The translations under genes and the position numbers were made by a program. DNA of 18,628 nucleotides. Source: Holosporales bacterium (GTDB lineage: Bacteria; Pseudomonadota; Alphaproteobacteria; RUG11792). Positions 7,640 to 15,522 of the stretch are shown here, piece after piece. Within the stretch, counting starts at the first letter, position 1. Each line of letters begins with the position of its first letter. A model generated the notes under the pieces. The model saw only the letters and a program-made list of their open reading frames with translations. It ran no database searches and was not told where the DNA came from. The stretch spans positions 1 to 18,628 of the forward strand of contig JAISID010000009.1 of NCBI GenBank assembly GCA_031262205.1, given 5' to 3'.

Positions 7640-7753
7640 AAAAGGGCTGTTCAGCGCAAATAAAACCTCTTTCAAAGTCGGCGCGTTTATGAACACCTGC
7701 GGCTTTTAGTTCCGTTCTCTATAGTCCAAGCCCTCGTTTCTTGCAGCCCTTTT
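7640..7753. repeat. 10-bp inverted repeats enclosing a ychF fragment
   Basis: AAAAGGGCTG (7640-7649) and CAGCCCTTTT (7744-7753) are perfect inverted repeats. They sit exactly at the two borders of the ychF-derived segment: the left repeat touches it and the right one is one base away. No target-site duplication is evident outside. Confidence 0.7.
7650..7742 (-). pseudogene. inverted, decayed fragment of ychF
   Basis: Read on the minus strand, these 93 bases align with 4841-4939 of ychF in this window. The first 25 bases differ by about one base. The last 24 bases (GAAAGAGGTTTTATTTGCGC and the next four) are identical. The middle has several changes and a deletion of about 8 bases. The frame is broken by a stop soon after RAWTIENGTK, whereas intact ychF reads RAWTIESGTKAPKAAG. 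It cannot encode protein and is best read as a captured duplicate of the gene's 3' part. Confidence 0.85.
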
Positions 7754-7979
7754 GAATATACTTAGATAAAATGGAAATTATCCCTTGGCGCGCAACCATA
7801 ATATTTTCATGACTTGTAAACTACGTCTTTTTTAAGGATAGAGACAAAAAATTTTTGTCAATAAAAATATTTTCAACGGCGCTTTTTGAAATTTCATCTT
7901 AACTAAATTGAATTTTTTGCCGAAACATACCGCCACGTCTACGACAGGGCTAATTCGCCTAACGTATCAAAGCGGCAAA
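7754..7979. other. AT-rich non-coding stretch
   Basis: No gene is supported here. It contains a perfect inverted repeat GACAAAAA-A-TTTTTGTC (7843-7859) of unknown meaning. A plus-strand frame that might be the missing upstream part of the following pseudogene begins near its right edge, without convincing sequence. Confidence 0.4.
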
Positions 7980-8250
7980 ATGTCAAAAGGCATTATGCAA
8001 TTTGCTCTAAGGAAACTTTAATTCCATAGAAGAAGTCTCGAACGCTATCGACGGATTAATAAAAAAAGGGGAAATAGAAAAGACGGGCGACCAAGCGGGA
8101 GGCGCCCCAAACGATTTCTACTTCAAATTATCGCTCGGATTTTACAACGAGATTATAAAGTCCAAGAAAGAAGAACTGGAATTATTCGAAGAATTGAAAA
8201 AAGTAAATATCAACTTAATAAGTCAAATTTGGGATACGTATGAATGTTGA
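7980..8250 (+). pseudogene. frameshifted winged-helix-like protein remnant
   Basis: Two frames join into one plausible protein. The ATG at 7980 gives MSKGIMQFALRKL and then TAA (8019-8021). The next frame, open from 8011 to a TGA at 8248-8250, reads NSIEEVSNAIDGLIKKGEIE, then KTGDQAGGAPNDFYFKL and a Lys/Glu-rich helix. Removing one T at CTTTAAT (8016-8022) would fuse them. The pattern of a helix pair, then LIKKGEIEKTG, then a Gly-rich turn and FYFKL suggests a winged helix DNA-binding domain, but no family could be named. The end overlaps the start of the NrdD-like gene by 11 nt, as in an operon, so the gene was probably intact until recently. Confidence 0.5.
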
Positions 8251-8416
8251 GAATAGCGAAAAAGACAAAATAGTTTTAAACGACGACGAAAGAACTACTT
8301 GCGAAGTATGGACTAGAGTCATGGGATATTACAAATCGACGGAACAATTTAACGACGGAAAGAAAACGGAAACTAAAGAAAGAAAACCTTTTGAGGAACC
8401 TACGAGAGACAAATAA
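8240..8416 (+). CDS. small NrdD-like (anaerobic ribonucleotide reductase-type) protein, 58 aa
   Basis: The core CEVWTRVMGYY ... QFNDGKKTETKERKPFEE resembles the short proteins annotated as anaerobic ribonucleoside-triphosphate reductase-like in many Alphaproteobacteria, where the motif is CEVWTRVMGYhRPvxxFNxGKxxExxERxxF. These match only the C-terminal zinc-site part of class III reductase NrdD and lack the glycyl-radical domain, so they are not complete enzymes; their role is not established. Here the usual RPVS following GYY is KSTE. The start ATG has GGGA five bases upstream and overlaps the preceding frame by 11 nt. The frame is intact, unlike its neighbours. A stem-loop follows at 8426-8464. 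Confidence 0.7.
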   Translation: MNVENSEKDKIVLNDDERTTCEVWTRVMGYYKSTEQFNDGKKTETKERKPFEEPTRDK

Positions 8417-8425
8417 TAAAAACGG

Positions 8426-8464
8426 GGGAATCTTCTACGGTTGTAAGCGCTGCGGAAGATTCCC
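8426..8464. terminator. stem-loop between convergent genes
   Basis: GGGAATCTTC (8426-8435) pairs perfectly with GAAGATTCCC (8455-8464) around a 19-nt loop. It separates the plus-strand NrdD-like gene (stop 8416) from the minus-strand pseudogene (stop 8475). On the minus strand the stem is followed by CCGTTTTTATTATTT, a fair U-tract, so it would best terminate leftward transcription. Confidence 0.55.
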
Positions 8465-8474
8465 TAGGAACTTA

Positions 8475-8940
8475 TTAATAATCGCTTATATTATATAGGC
8501 CTTTATGAATATAGATCGCATCCTGCAATACCAACAGGGTTTGTTGAATATTATGACCTGGGAATTTCATACGCGCTCTTATGTATCTATCTAATCGCTG
8601 TCGCGCTCCGATGTCGTTCCAATTGCGTTTGGTATTACTTTCCACATTTAAGCGCGCAAGCTCTAATTCTGTTTAATCTTATAGCTAAGAGGCAGAATAC
8701 CTTATTTCTTAAAATGGCGTTGAATTTTTGCCAGTCGCGGCAGAGTTTACTATAGTCTGCTTTGTCTTTTACTACAAATTCTTTGTCGGATATTCCCATA
8801 CGCGTTATCAACGCCCGTTCAAACAAATGCGCTTGCTGATAAGTGAACGTTGACTGTATTTTGCTTTTCGGGAGCAGACTCGCTACGCTTTTGGGAAAGG
8901 AGGAGAGGAGTCTTTTGTCTTGAAAAACAGAGACATGCAT
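8475..8940 (-). pseudogene. frameshifted hypothetical protein
   Basis: The first frame (ATG at 8940, stop at 8635) includes TYQQAHLFERALITRMGISD and KADYSKLCRDWQKFNAILRN, ending RLNRIRACALKCGK. A second frame, open from near 8665 to a TAA at 8475-8477, continues ELARLNVESNTKRNWNDIGA, then RQRLDRYIRARMKFPGHNIQ and QTLLVLQDAIYIHKGLYNIS. Composition and helical character match across the junction, so a single indel near 8640-8665 probably split one gene of about 155 codons. Sequence in a third frame upstream of the ATG (about 8885-9010, including GRAADNLSHVSRSLSHAQYP) may be more of the same gene. Family not recognised. A phage- or plasmid-type origin is possible but unproven. Confidence 0.45.
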
Positions 8941-9372
8941 GGATATTGGGCGTGTGACAGCGAGCGCGATACATGGCTCAGGTTGTCCGCCGCCCTGCCT
9001 GGGCTTATTATTTGATCAACGGAGGGAAGCGAACATTACACGGCTTGGCAGGAAATTGCGAAGGAAGCCATTAATAAGGAAGCTATTAATATCGATCCTA
9101 ATACTTTTCTGTTTATAAAACTTGTAAACATATTCGTTCGTAAAATTAACCTCGTATAAAATTATGCGACGAAAAAATATTTTTTAGAATCTATTATAAA
9201 AACGACGCGCTTTTAAGAAGTTTTTAGTATAACTAAGTTTGAAACTAATCATATACAATTTATTTACAAAGGTTTTTTGTATGATTATTGAAATCTTACT
9301 TTAAAATTATTGCCGCGCGTTGAAAAATAATTTTCAAAGATTAATATATTAGAGCGCGTCTTAAGATTTATC

Positions 9373-9532
9373 GGAATCATCCCTTAACATGCAGTAGATC
9401 AAATAGATTCATATAAACCCCCCTAAAACATCATTCGCAGCTAATCAATTTCGGTAATGATTTTGCGCAGCTCGTTTCAGTTTTGTTTCTAGTGCACAAC
9501 CGTTATTTATAGGGCGTCGGGGGATGATTTCC
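9373..9532. repeat. inverted-repeat element of the GGGAATCAT family, 160 bp
   Basis: GGAATCATCCC (9373-9383) and GGGATGATTTCC (9521-9532) are inverted repeats differing by one extra base. The right end, extended inward (GCGTCGGGGGATGATTTCC), nearly matches the reverse complement of 595-614. The interior carries no reading frame. It is a MITE-sized, non-coding unit. Confidence 0.55.
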
Positions 9533-9670
9533 AAGAAGTATATCGCCTAGAGTTTCAAGGAGTTTCTAGGTATGTCTAAGTTAATATATTTATAAGGTTG
9601 TACTTATAAAACCATTACTGCATATTAGACGGATGATTCTCTAATTCTTTTATGAAAATGCCATAGTCGC

Positions 9671-9690
9671 GCGTCAAGGAGCGATTCCCA
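9671..9690 (-). repeat. end of a GGGAATCAT-family repeat
   Basis: In reverse complement this reads TGGGAATCGCTCCTTGACGC, similar to TGGGAATCATCCCCCGACGC at 595-614. It is an isolated, partly decayed end. A still weaker end (GGGAATCGT, in reverse complement) occurs at 9841-9850. Confidence 0.4.
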
Positions 9691-9935
9691 AGAATGATTT
9701 CTAAATATTATATGTAGCCTTAAAGTTTAACGGGCTAATTCTCCGACGATCTATAAATAGCAGTTGTATACAAAAAGCCTGACAGAAATGAGTTTATAAA
9801 TTGCCGATTAGAATTGATTGGCGGTAAGCGGAGTTAAAGTACGATTCCCAATTTATTAAAGTATTTATCTTCCTTTGCTTTGTCGTATTTATAATAAATT
9901 CCCCAAAATCCAATTGAAGAACTATTGAGATACGC

Positions 9936-11345
9936 TTAATCGCTATGCTTAAACTGTTTGGAATTAATAATATTAAGAGACTTTAATTTCCTATGAAGGG
10001 CTGATCTTTCCATATCGACAAATTTAGCCGTTTTGGATATATTGCCGGAAAATTTTGTTAATTGTTCAATAAAGTATTCTCGTTCAAATATATCGCGGGC
10101 TTCTCGTATAGGCAGTTCGGATACCGTAGAAATAAACTGAGAGCTTGGATCATTGCTGTGTTTTCCATTAAGTATTTCTTTTGGCAAATCGTCCATAGCG
10201 ATAATGTTTTTACCTGGATTCTCATAAATAGAAACGGTCAAAATCCAATCTATCATATTTTGCATTTGCATCACGTCTCCAGGCCAGTGATAAGCGTTTA
10301 ACAATCCAATCGCTTCGCTCGAAAATTTCTTGGGAGCAACCTTATGAGCCTTCGCCGCTTGTTCCATGAAATAATCTAATAGATAGGAGATATCTTCTCG
10401 TCTTGATTTCAGAGGTAAAATTTTTATAACGTTAGCATTTAATCTACAGTATAACTCGTCGCTAAACTCTCCTGTTTTTACAAGCTGAATTACTTCGGGG
10501 GTAAACCCTGCGATTATTCTTACGTTAACTTTTACTTTTTCGCTTGAACCGATTCTAAAAAACAAATCGTCTTTGATTAGTCTAAGGACTTTCATTTGAA
10601 AATCGTAAGGCGCGACGGTAAGTTCGTCGATAAAAAGAGTGCCGCCGTTAAATGTCTCAAGCAGACCAGGTTTTACTAGCGTTTCGCCGCCGTTGTTTAT
10701 GTCGCTTCCGAATCATTCGATTTCTAATTCTCCAACGTTCAAGTACCGACAGTTCAACACGCCGAAAGGGTTTTTTGCTCTGGGAGACAATTTATGGATA
10801 TCTCTAGCTATAGTTTCTTTATCCGAACCCCAAGGTCCTATTATTACGCATCGTCCTCCAAGCGGAGCTATTTTTTTTATTGATTGTTTAATAGAAGCGA
10901 CGTTTGAAGATTGCCCGGGAATGTCGTCGGAAATCTTTGCTTTAATTTTTAGCTCTGCGTTTTCCGTTTGAAGTTTAGACGTTTCAATTGCTTTTTCGAT
11001 CGAAGTTATAAGTCGCCGCGAATCAAACGGTTTTTCTATAAAGTCGTACGCCCCTTTTTTAACTGCGGATATCGCGGTTTCAATCGTTCCATGTCCGCTT
11101 ATCATAATAACCGGCATATGGTTGTAATCTTCTTTTATTTTCTCCAATAGTCGAATGCCGTCTTTGTCTCCATTCCCTAACCAAACGTCCAAAACGACGA
11201 GATTAGGTTTCTTCCTATTAATAGATTCTATAGCTTCGATATAACTCCCAGTCGCGTCCGTTTCATACCCGTTATCGTTGAGTATTCCAGATACAAGCTC
11301 CCTTATATCGGCTTCGTCGTCTACTATTAAAACATTAAACGTCAT
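9936..11345 (-). pseudogene. ntrX: response regulator NtrX, interrupted by an in-frame TGA
   Basis: The frame runs from the ATG at 11345 to the stop at 9936 with one internal TGA at 10713-10715 (codon 211). Read through, it gives about 469 residues, normal for NtrX. The receiver domain has DDEAD near the start and phosphoacceptor Asp in VVLDVWLG. The AAA+ domain has Walker A GPWGSDKE, Walker B GGTLFIDE and the YHWPGDV motif. The C-terminal Fis-type helix-turn-helix (NISKTAKFVDMERSALHRKL) is very well conserved. The TGA lies in ELEIE(stop)FGSD, where relatives have Leu (ELFG), so TTA to TGA is the simplest change. No GAFTGA loop is visible and Walker A is atypical. Products could be a receiver-containing 210-residue protein and, from an internal ATG at 10595, a DNA-binding half. 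The start overlaps ntrY by 11 nt. Confidence 0.85.
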
Positions 11346-13233
11346 AGATTATTTCGCTTGTTTTGTCGTTCTGAAAACGCGGCATTGAAATAGTTACAAT
11401 CGCTCCTCCTAATCGTTTGGATTTCCCAATGGATATTTTCCCGGAATGGTCTGTTACGATCTTATGAACCACCGATAAGCCAAGCCCCGTTCCTGTTTTC
11501 CTTGTTGTGTAATACGGTTCCAAAGCCCTTTCAATCGACGCGTCGGAAAATCCCGGCCCGTCGTCTTCAACGGATATATGAATAACGTTTTCTTTAACGT
11601 TTAAATCCATTATTATGTTTCCTATTATCTCTTCCGATTTATTGTCTTTATTTTCAACTATTGCATTTACCGAGTTTTTCAGAATATTCACCGCAACCTG
11701 ATTAATTTGATTCTGATCTATCTCGCATATAAGTTTATCATTATTGTAATTTTGATGAAACGATATATTCTTATGCACAATCGATTGCATAAAGACGGCG
11801 TTCTTAAGAAGTTTCACTATATCGACGCTTTCAAACTTGGGAGAAGGCATCCTAGCAAATTCTGAAAATTCTTTTACAAGCCCGGAAATACAATTTACCT
11901 GCCTTGTTATCGTGTCGATGCAAGCGTCGAACACTTCCGGTTGCGTCGTTATTTCCTTTTGATATTTATCCCTTAATCGTTCTGCGGAAAGCTGAATAGG
12001 CGTTAAAGGATTTTTTATCTCGTGAGCAATCTTACGGGCGATGTCTCTCCAAACTTTTTGCTTTTGCGAAATTATTAACTGTTGTTTCTGCCGCTCTAAT
12101 TTTCTCATCATTTCATTAAACGTAGAAATTAAAACATCCCATTCGTTTTTAGAAGTCTTAGTCTGGATCGGCGTATTATAATCTCCCGCCATTATATTTC
12201 TCGTCGCTTTGAGCAACTTGTTAATAGGCCGTAAAATCTGGTTGGTAAACACGACGCCGACTATGATGGAGAAGAAAAGTAAAAATATTGTAACTAACGA
12301 AAAAACGGTTATAAATGAAAACTTAAGATTAGAACGTTCGACAGCTAAATTTGCATATTCGGAAACAGCTGATTTTATTTTATATTTGTAATTAAGAATC
12401 GTCTGATCTATAGGAGCCGAAATTATAAGATAAATATGTAAGTCTTTATTTATCGCCGCAGCGGAAAATACAAGATCGTTCAATTCCCAAGCGGTAACTT
12501 CGCCTTCTTCCAAAGACGCTATCTCTCTGGGCAGCGCTTCGAACTGAAAGAATGAAGAAAACTGAGTGTTTAATATAACGTTGATATTTTTATTGTCGAC
12601 TAGTTGAACTACGGCCGCGTCAATTTTTATAGAGGTTATTTCCTCTTTAAAGATCTCGTTGATTTTATATTCGTCGATTGCCATTCCATTAATACACGAA
12701 CTTATTTGTTCGGCTATTCCGTTCGCAAAATTTTCCATGCTAAATTTAATATCGTCTATATAAATAGACGAAACTTTTTCAGCGTTATCCATTGCATTTT
12801 TTATAGGAGATTTGAACAAGTTCTCTATCCCAAGATTAAAAAACAAAATTGAGCAAACAAAAACGCAAATCGCCGGAAGAAGAGTAACGGAAGATATCAA
12901 CATAGCGACTTGTTTATGAAATCGAGTTCCGTTATATTTCTTTTTGCTAAACTTAAAAATTCTTTTTATTCTTCTAAAAAAGAAAACGCAAGCTATGACC
13001 ATAAGTCCGATATTCGCAAACAGTAGCGACGCTATAATTTGGGGATTGACAATAACCTTGCAAAAAACAAGTAAAAAACAAACGATAGTAAAGAAAATCC
13101 CTAAGAAAGCAATAATATTCGTCCGCTTAAAGAGGAACTTTTTTTTATTATCAATAAAATTCATGGCCAATCGTAATTTGGTCGCAAGTAAAGCGAATTG
13201 TATCGTATCTGCAACAATTTTAACAATCTTCAA
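11335..13233 (-). CDS. ntrY: sensor histidine kinase NtrY
   Basis: NtrY is the membrane kinase partner of NtrX, involved in nitrogen, redox or envelope control in alphaproteobacteria. Three transmembrane helices lie at about 38-62, 66-86 and 108-132, followed by an extracytoplasmic region of about 170 residues. A fourth helix (about 304-329) leads into a HAMP domain (FTNQILRPINKLLKA). A short signalling coil follows, then the H-box ARKIAHEIKNPLTP with His404. The ATPase domain has the N box (NILKNSVNAI), G1 DDGPGF (557-562) and G2 GTGLGL (581-586). All catalytic motifs are intact. The longest start is TTG at 13233; the ATG at 13164 (MNFIDNKKKF) is equally plausible and neither has a good ribosome site. 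A repeat element fills the upstream gap to ruvA. Confidence 0.92.
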   Translation of the reverse strand: MKIVKIVADTIQFALLATKLRLAMNFIDNKKKFLFKRTNIIAFLGIFFTIVCFLLVFCKVIVNPQIIASLLFANIGLMVIACVFFFRRIKRIFKFSKKKYNGTRFHKQVAMLISSVTLLPAICVFVCSILFFNLGIENLFKSPIKNAMDNAEKVSSIYIDDIKFSMENFANGIAEQISSCINGMAIDEYKINEIFKEEITSIKIDAAVVQLVDNKNINVILNTQFSSFFQFEALPREIASLEEGEVTAWELNDLVFSAAAINKDLHIYLIISAPIDQTILNYKYKIKSAVSEYANLAVERSNLKFSFITVFSLVTIFLLFFSIIVGVVFTNQILRPINKLLKATRNIMAGDYNTPIQTKTSKNEWDVLISTFNEMMRKLERQKQQLIISQKQKVWRDIARKIAHEIKNPLTPIQLSAERLRDKYQKEITTQPEVFDACIDTITRQVNCISGLVKEFSEFARMPSPKFESVDIVKLLKNAVFMQSIVHKNISFHQNYNNDKLICEIDQNQINQVAVNILKNSVNAIVENKDNKSEEIIGNIIMDLNVKENVIHISVEDDGPGFSDASIERALEPYYTTRKTGTGLGLSVVHKIVTDHSGKISIGKSKRLGGAIVTISMPRFQNDKTSEIIYDV

Positions 13234-13262
13234 TTTGTATATACAAGCAAGTTAATTCAATT

Positions 13263-13394
13263 AGGAATCATACCCTGATACCCCGCGCGTTTCATTTGTA
13301 ATTAGTCCCTGCTGGAAACTTAGCGACAACTTTTCTTTTCGGTCTTATTTCTTGCGTACAAATCCCGCTTACAAGACATTAGGGTATGATTCCC
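13263..13394. repeat. inverted-repeat element of the GGGAATCAT family, 132 bp
   Basis: GGAATCATACCCT (13264-13276) and AGGGTATGATTCC (13381-13393) are perfect 13-bp inverted repeats. The unit occupies most of the 163-nt gap between the ruvA stop and the ntrY start. The interior (CATTTGTAATTAGT ... TTGCGTACAAATC) aligns at roughly two thirds identity with the element at 15881-16011. It has no reading frame. Confidence 0.8.
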
Positions 13395-13396
13395 AT

Positions 13397-13975
13397 TCAA
13401 TTTATCTCTTTTAAACAGTTTACGATTAGCTCGTTGATAGAGGCTTGGGAACCTAGCGTTTGCAGCGTTTTTGTCATGGCTTTTAAAACTTTGTGTTTTT
13501 GATAGCCAAGACTTACAAGCCCCAGGACAGCGTCGTTAACATTTTCATTATTTGGAAGTTTAATATCTTTCATATTTGTCAAAACTTTGTCTTTAAGCTC
13601 TAAGAGTATACGCTCGGCGGTTTTCTTTCCTATTCCGTTCGTCCTGTTTAACGCCGTTGAATCTTGGCTAGCGACGGCCATGGCGAACTCTTCGATAGAT
13701 AAAGTAGACAATACGGACATCGCGGATTTGACGCCTATTCCATGAACTCCCAACAACGCTTTAAAAACATTCATTTCCTGCTCGTCTTCAAACCCGCAAA
13801 GGTACTGCGTTTCCTGTTTAAAAATATGAAAAATTTTAACGGATAAAGTCGCTCCGAGAACAAGAGAATCCTTTAACTTAGAAGATATAAAAACTTGGTA
13901 TCCGACTCCGTTTACATCAATGATTACGGAGTCGTCTAAAATAGAATCTACGGTTCCGCTAAGTTTTGCAATCAC
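13397..13975 (-). CDS. ruvA: Holliday junction DNA helicase subunit RuvA
   Basis: RuvA binds four-way DNA junctions and loads the RuvB motor for branch migration. The 192-residue protein has the N-terminal OB fold (MIAKLSGTVDSI ... DVNGVGYQVFIS) and two helix-hairpin-helix motifs, LLGVHGIGVKSAMSVLS and NRTNGIGKKTAERILLEL. A C-terminal RuvB-contacting domain (NENVNDAVLGLVSLGYQKHK) ends the protein. I prefer the GTG at 13975 because it gives the family's usual MI.KL start. A TTG one codon upstream is also possible; an AGG lies nine bases before the GTG. ruvB and ruvC are not adjacent. Its stop lies three bases from the repeat element that separates it from ntrY. Confidence 0.94.
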   Translation of the reverse strand: MIAKLSGTVDSILDDSVIIDVNGVGYQVFISSKLKDSLVLGATLSVKIFHIFKQETQYLCGFEDEQEMNVFKALLGVHGIGVKSAMSVLSTLSIEEFAMAVASQDSTALNRTNGIGKKTAERILLELKDKVLTNMKDIKLPNNENVNDAVLGLVSLGYQKHKVLKAMTKTLQTLGSQASINELIVNCLKEIN

Positions 13976-14225
13976 CAAAAATAACCTGTAAATATGCCGT
14001 AAGAAGAGTGTAACACAATTAAAATTTCAGATACATCGCCTTTCAAAACGTTGCTTAGGACATTTACTATATTAAAGCGACTTCAAAAACCGTCAAGAAT
14101 CCTTAACATTGTGGAAATTGCCGTTATGATACGTCTTACGATTTGTATTCAAAATCGGTCGCGAATAAATGTAAAATAAAAGCGGTGTAAAGAAGAGCGA
14201 TTCGTAATCGCGTTATTAAGTTATT

Positions 14226-15254
14226 GTGAAAATTTTAGCTATAGAATCTAGTTGCGACGAAACTGCGGCGGCGGTTGTTTGCGACGATAAAAATCCCCAA
14301 AAACGAATTTTCTCAAATGTAATAAGCTCGCAAATTGAGTTACACGCTAAATACGGCGGCGTCGTCCCAGAATATGCCGCTAGACAACATCTCGATGCAA
14401 TCGACGGGGTCGTGAATAAAGCGTTGGCGACGGCTAACGTATCTCTTGACGACGTAGACGCGATTGCCGCGACGGCAGGCCCCGGCTTAATCGGGGGACT
14501 TTTAGTTGGAACCGTCGCCGCCAAGACGATAGCTTTTATGAAAAACAAACCGTTCATTGGAATAAATCACCTTGAAGGCCATTTGCTTACCGTGCGGCTT
14601 TGTTACGACGTAGAATTTCCGTTTTTACTGCTTCTAGCTTCCGGCGGTCATTTTATATTTGCCGAAATTTTGGAAGTTGGAAAATATAAAATTCTTGGAG
14701 AGACTCTGGACGACGCGGCAGGAGAGGCTTTTGACAAAGTCGCTAAAATGCTCGGTTTTGAATACCCGGGCGGTCCGTCAATTGAAAAATACGCTAAACT
14801 CGGCGATAAGAATAGATTTAAATACGCCTTGCCCATGCAAAGAAGGCCTGGATGCGACGCTTCGTTTTCAGGGATTAAAACAGCGACAAAGATTCATATA
14901 GAATCTATCCCCGGAATGTCAAACAAAGATAAATGCGACGTTGCAGCGTCGTTTCAGAATATAATCGTAAGGTCTATAACGAGACAAATTGAAAAAGCCT
15001 ATGAAGCGATGCATTCGAATCCTAAAAATGTGGTTCTCGCCGGCGGGGTTGCGGCTAATCTCGCTCTTAGAGAAGCGATATCAAATTTTGCGAAAAAAAA
15101 CGGCTTAACGTTTTTTGTACCCCCAGTGAAGCTATGTTCCGATAACGCGGCGATGATAGGTTGGTGCGCGATTGAAAGATTAAAAGCGGGATATAGCTAT
15201 TCGAGTTTGGATTTTAAAACAATTCCAAGATGGCCTATAAATAAGATAGCTTGA
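14226..15254 (+). CDS. tsaD: tRNA N6-adenosine threonylcarbamoyltransferase TsaD
   Basis: TsaD transfers the threonylcarbamoyl group to A37 of ANN-decoding tRNAs, acting with TsaB and TsaE. The 342-residue length is standard. Visible motifs are IESSCDETAAAVV, VVPEYAARQH, ATAGPGLIGGLLVG, the metal-binding HLEGH (His115 and His119), ASGGH, AGGVAANLALR and CSDNAAMIGW. The start is a GTG directly before KILAIESSCDE, the family's usual N-terminus; no strong Shine-Dalgarno sequence precedes it. A small hairpin GCGATT-CGT-AATCGC lies about 20 nt upstream. It ends in TGA, which shows that TGA is a normal stop codon here. Confidence 0.96.
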   Translation: MKILAIESSCDETAAAVVCDDKNPQKRIFSNVISSQIELHAKYGGVVPEYAARQHLDAIDGVVNKALATANVSLDDVDAIAATAGPGLIGGLLVGTVAAKTIAFMKNKPFIGINHLEGHLLTVRLCYDVEFPFLLLLASGGHFIFAEILEVGKYKILGETLDDAAGEAFDKVAKMLGFEYPGGPSIEKYAKLGDKNRFKYALPMQRRPGCDASFSGIKTATKIHIESIPGMSNKDKCDVAASFQNIIVRSITRQIEKAYEAMHSNPKNVVLAGGVAANLALREAISNFAKKNGLTFFVPPVKLCSDNAAMIGWCAIERLKAGYSYSSLDFKTIPRWPINKIA

Positions 15255-15308
15255 CAATATCTGAATCTTGGAAAGATAAAAGGAGTCGTTCATCGGCGTC
15301 GTAGTAAC

Positions 15309-15322
15309 GATCTTATAAGTAC
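15309..15322 (+). repeat. short repeat GATCTTATAAGTAC, copy 1
   Basis: Identical to 15509-15522. The wider context of copy 2 (15500-15540) also aligns with the reverse complement of 9581-9620, with shared TAATG, TTATAAGTAC, TTATAAAT and TATTA blocks. It is a second dispersed repeat type. Confidence 0.5.
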
Positions 15323-15508
15323 GCTACAGGTCGTTAGAAATTCTAGAGAAGCATATTTACTTGCATTGGGGGTAATTTCTAAAAAAATAAATGCGTCTTT
15401 GAATCTATAGCTATAAAGAGTATAGACCGGCTTACGAACGGCGGATTTATATCGGGAATCTTTCCGACGTTTTAGAATTTCTAGACGTCGTCCTTGACTC
15501 GTAATAAT

Positions 15509-15522
15509 GATCTTATAAGTAC
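15509..15522 (+). repeat. short repeat GATCTTATAAGTAC, copy 2
   Basis: Second perfect copy, preceded by GTAATAAT and followed by TTTTATAAATGTATTAC, which match an inverted copy at 9581-9620. Confidence 0.5.

Larger units (their letters stand above)
8941..9935. other. about 1 kb of non-coding, repeat-filled DNA
   Basis: No intact gene is supported. A GC-richer patch (8941-9010) abuts the pseudogene. A short plus-strand frame (TAWQEIAKEAINKEAINIDP, 9033-9160) has no start or family support. The rest holds an inverted-repeat element at 9373-9532, further single ends of the same family (9631-9640, 9671-9690, 9841-9850), a small hairpin TTGAAAA-ATAA-TTTTCAA near 9319-9336, and a segment at 9581-9620 homologous to 15500-15540. 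It reads as decayed sequence colonised by repeats. Confidence 0.6.

Noticed and set aside
7843..7859. Inverted repeat GACAAAAAATTTTTGTC as an operator
   Set aside because: It is made mostly of A and T runs and no intact gene starts near it; not distinguishable from chance.
9033..9160. Short plus-strand frame TAWQEIAKEAINKEAINIDP as a gene
   Set aside because: No start codon, no ribosome site, and no recognisable family; only suggestive composition.
10713..10715. TGA in ntrX as a Trp or selenocysteine codon
   Set aside because: ychF and tsaD end with TGA, Trp is encoded by TGG in these genes, the homologous position is Leu, and no selenocysteine insertion structure or context is known for NtrX.
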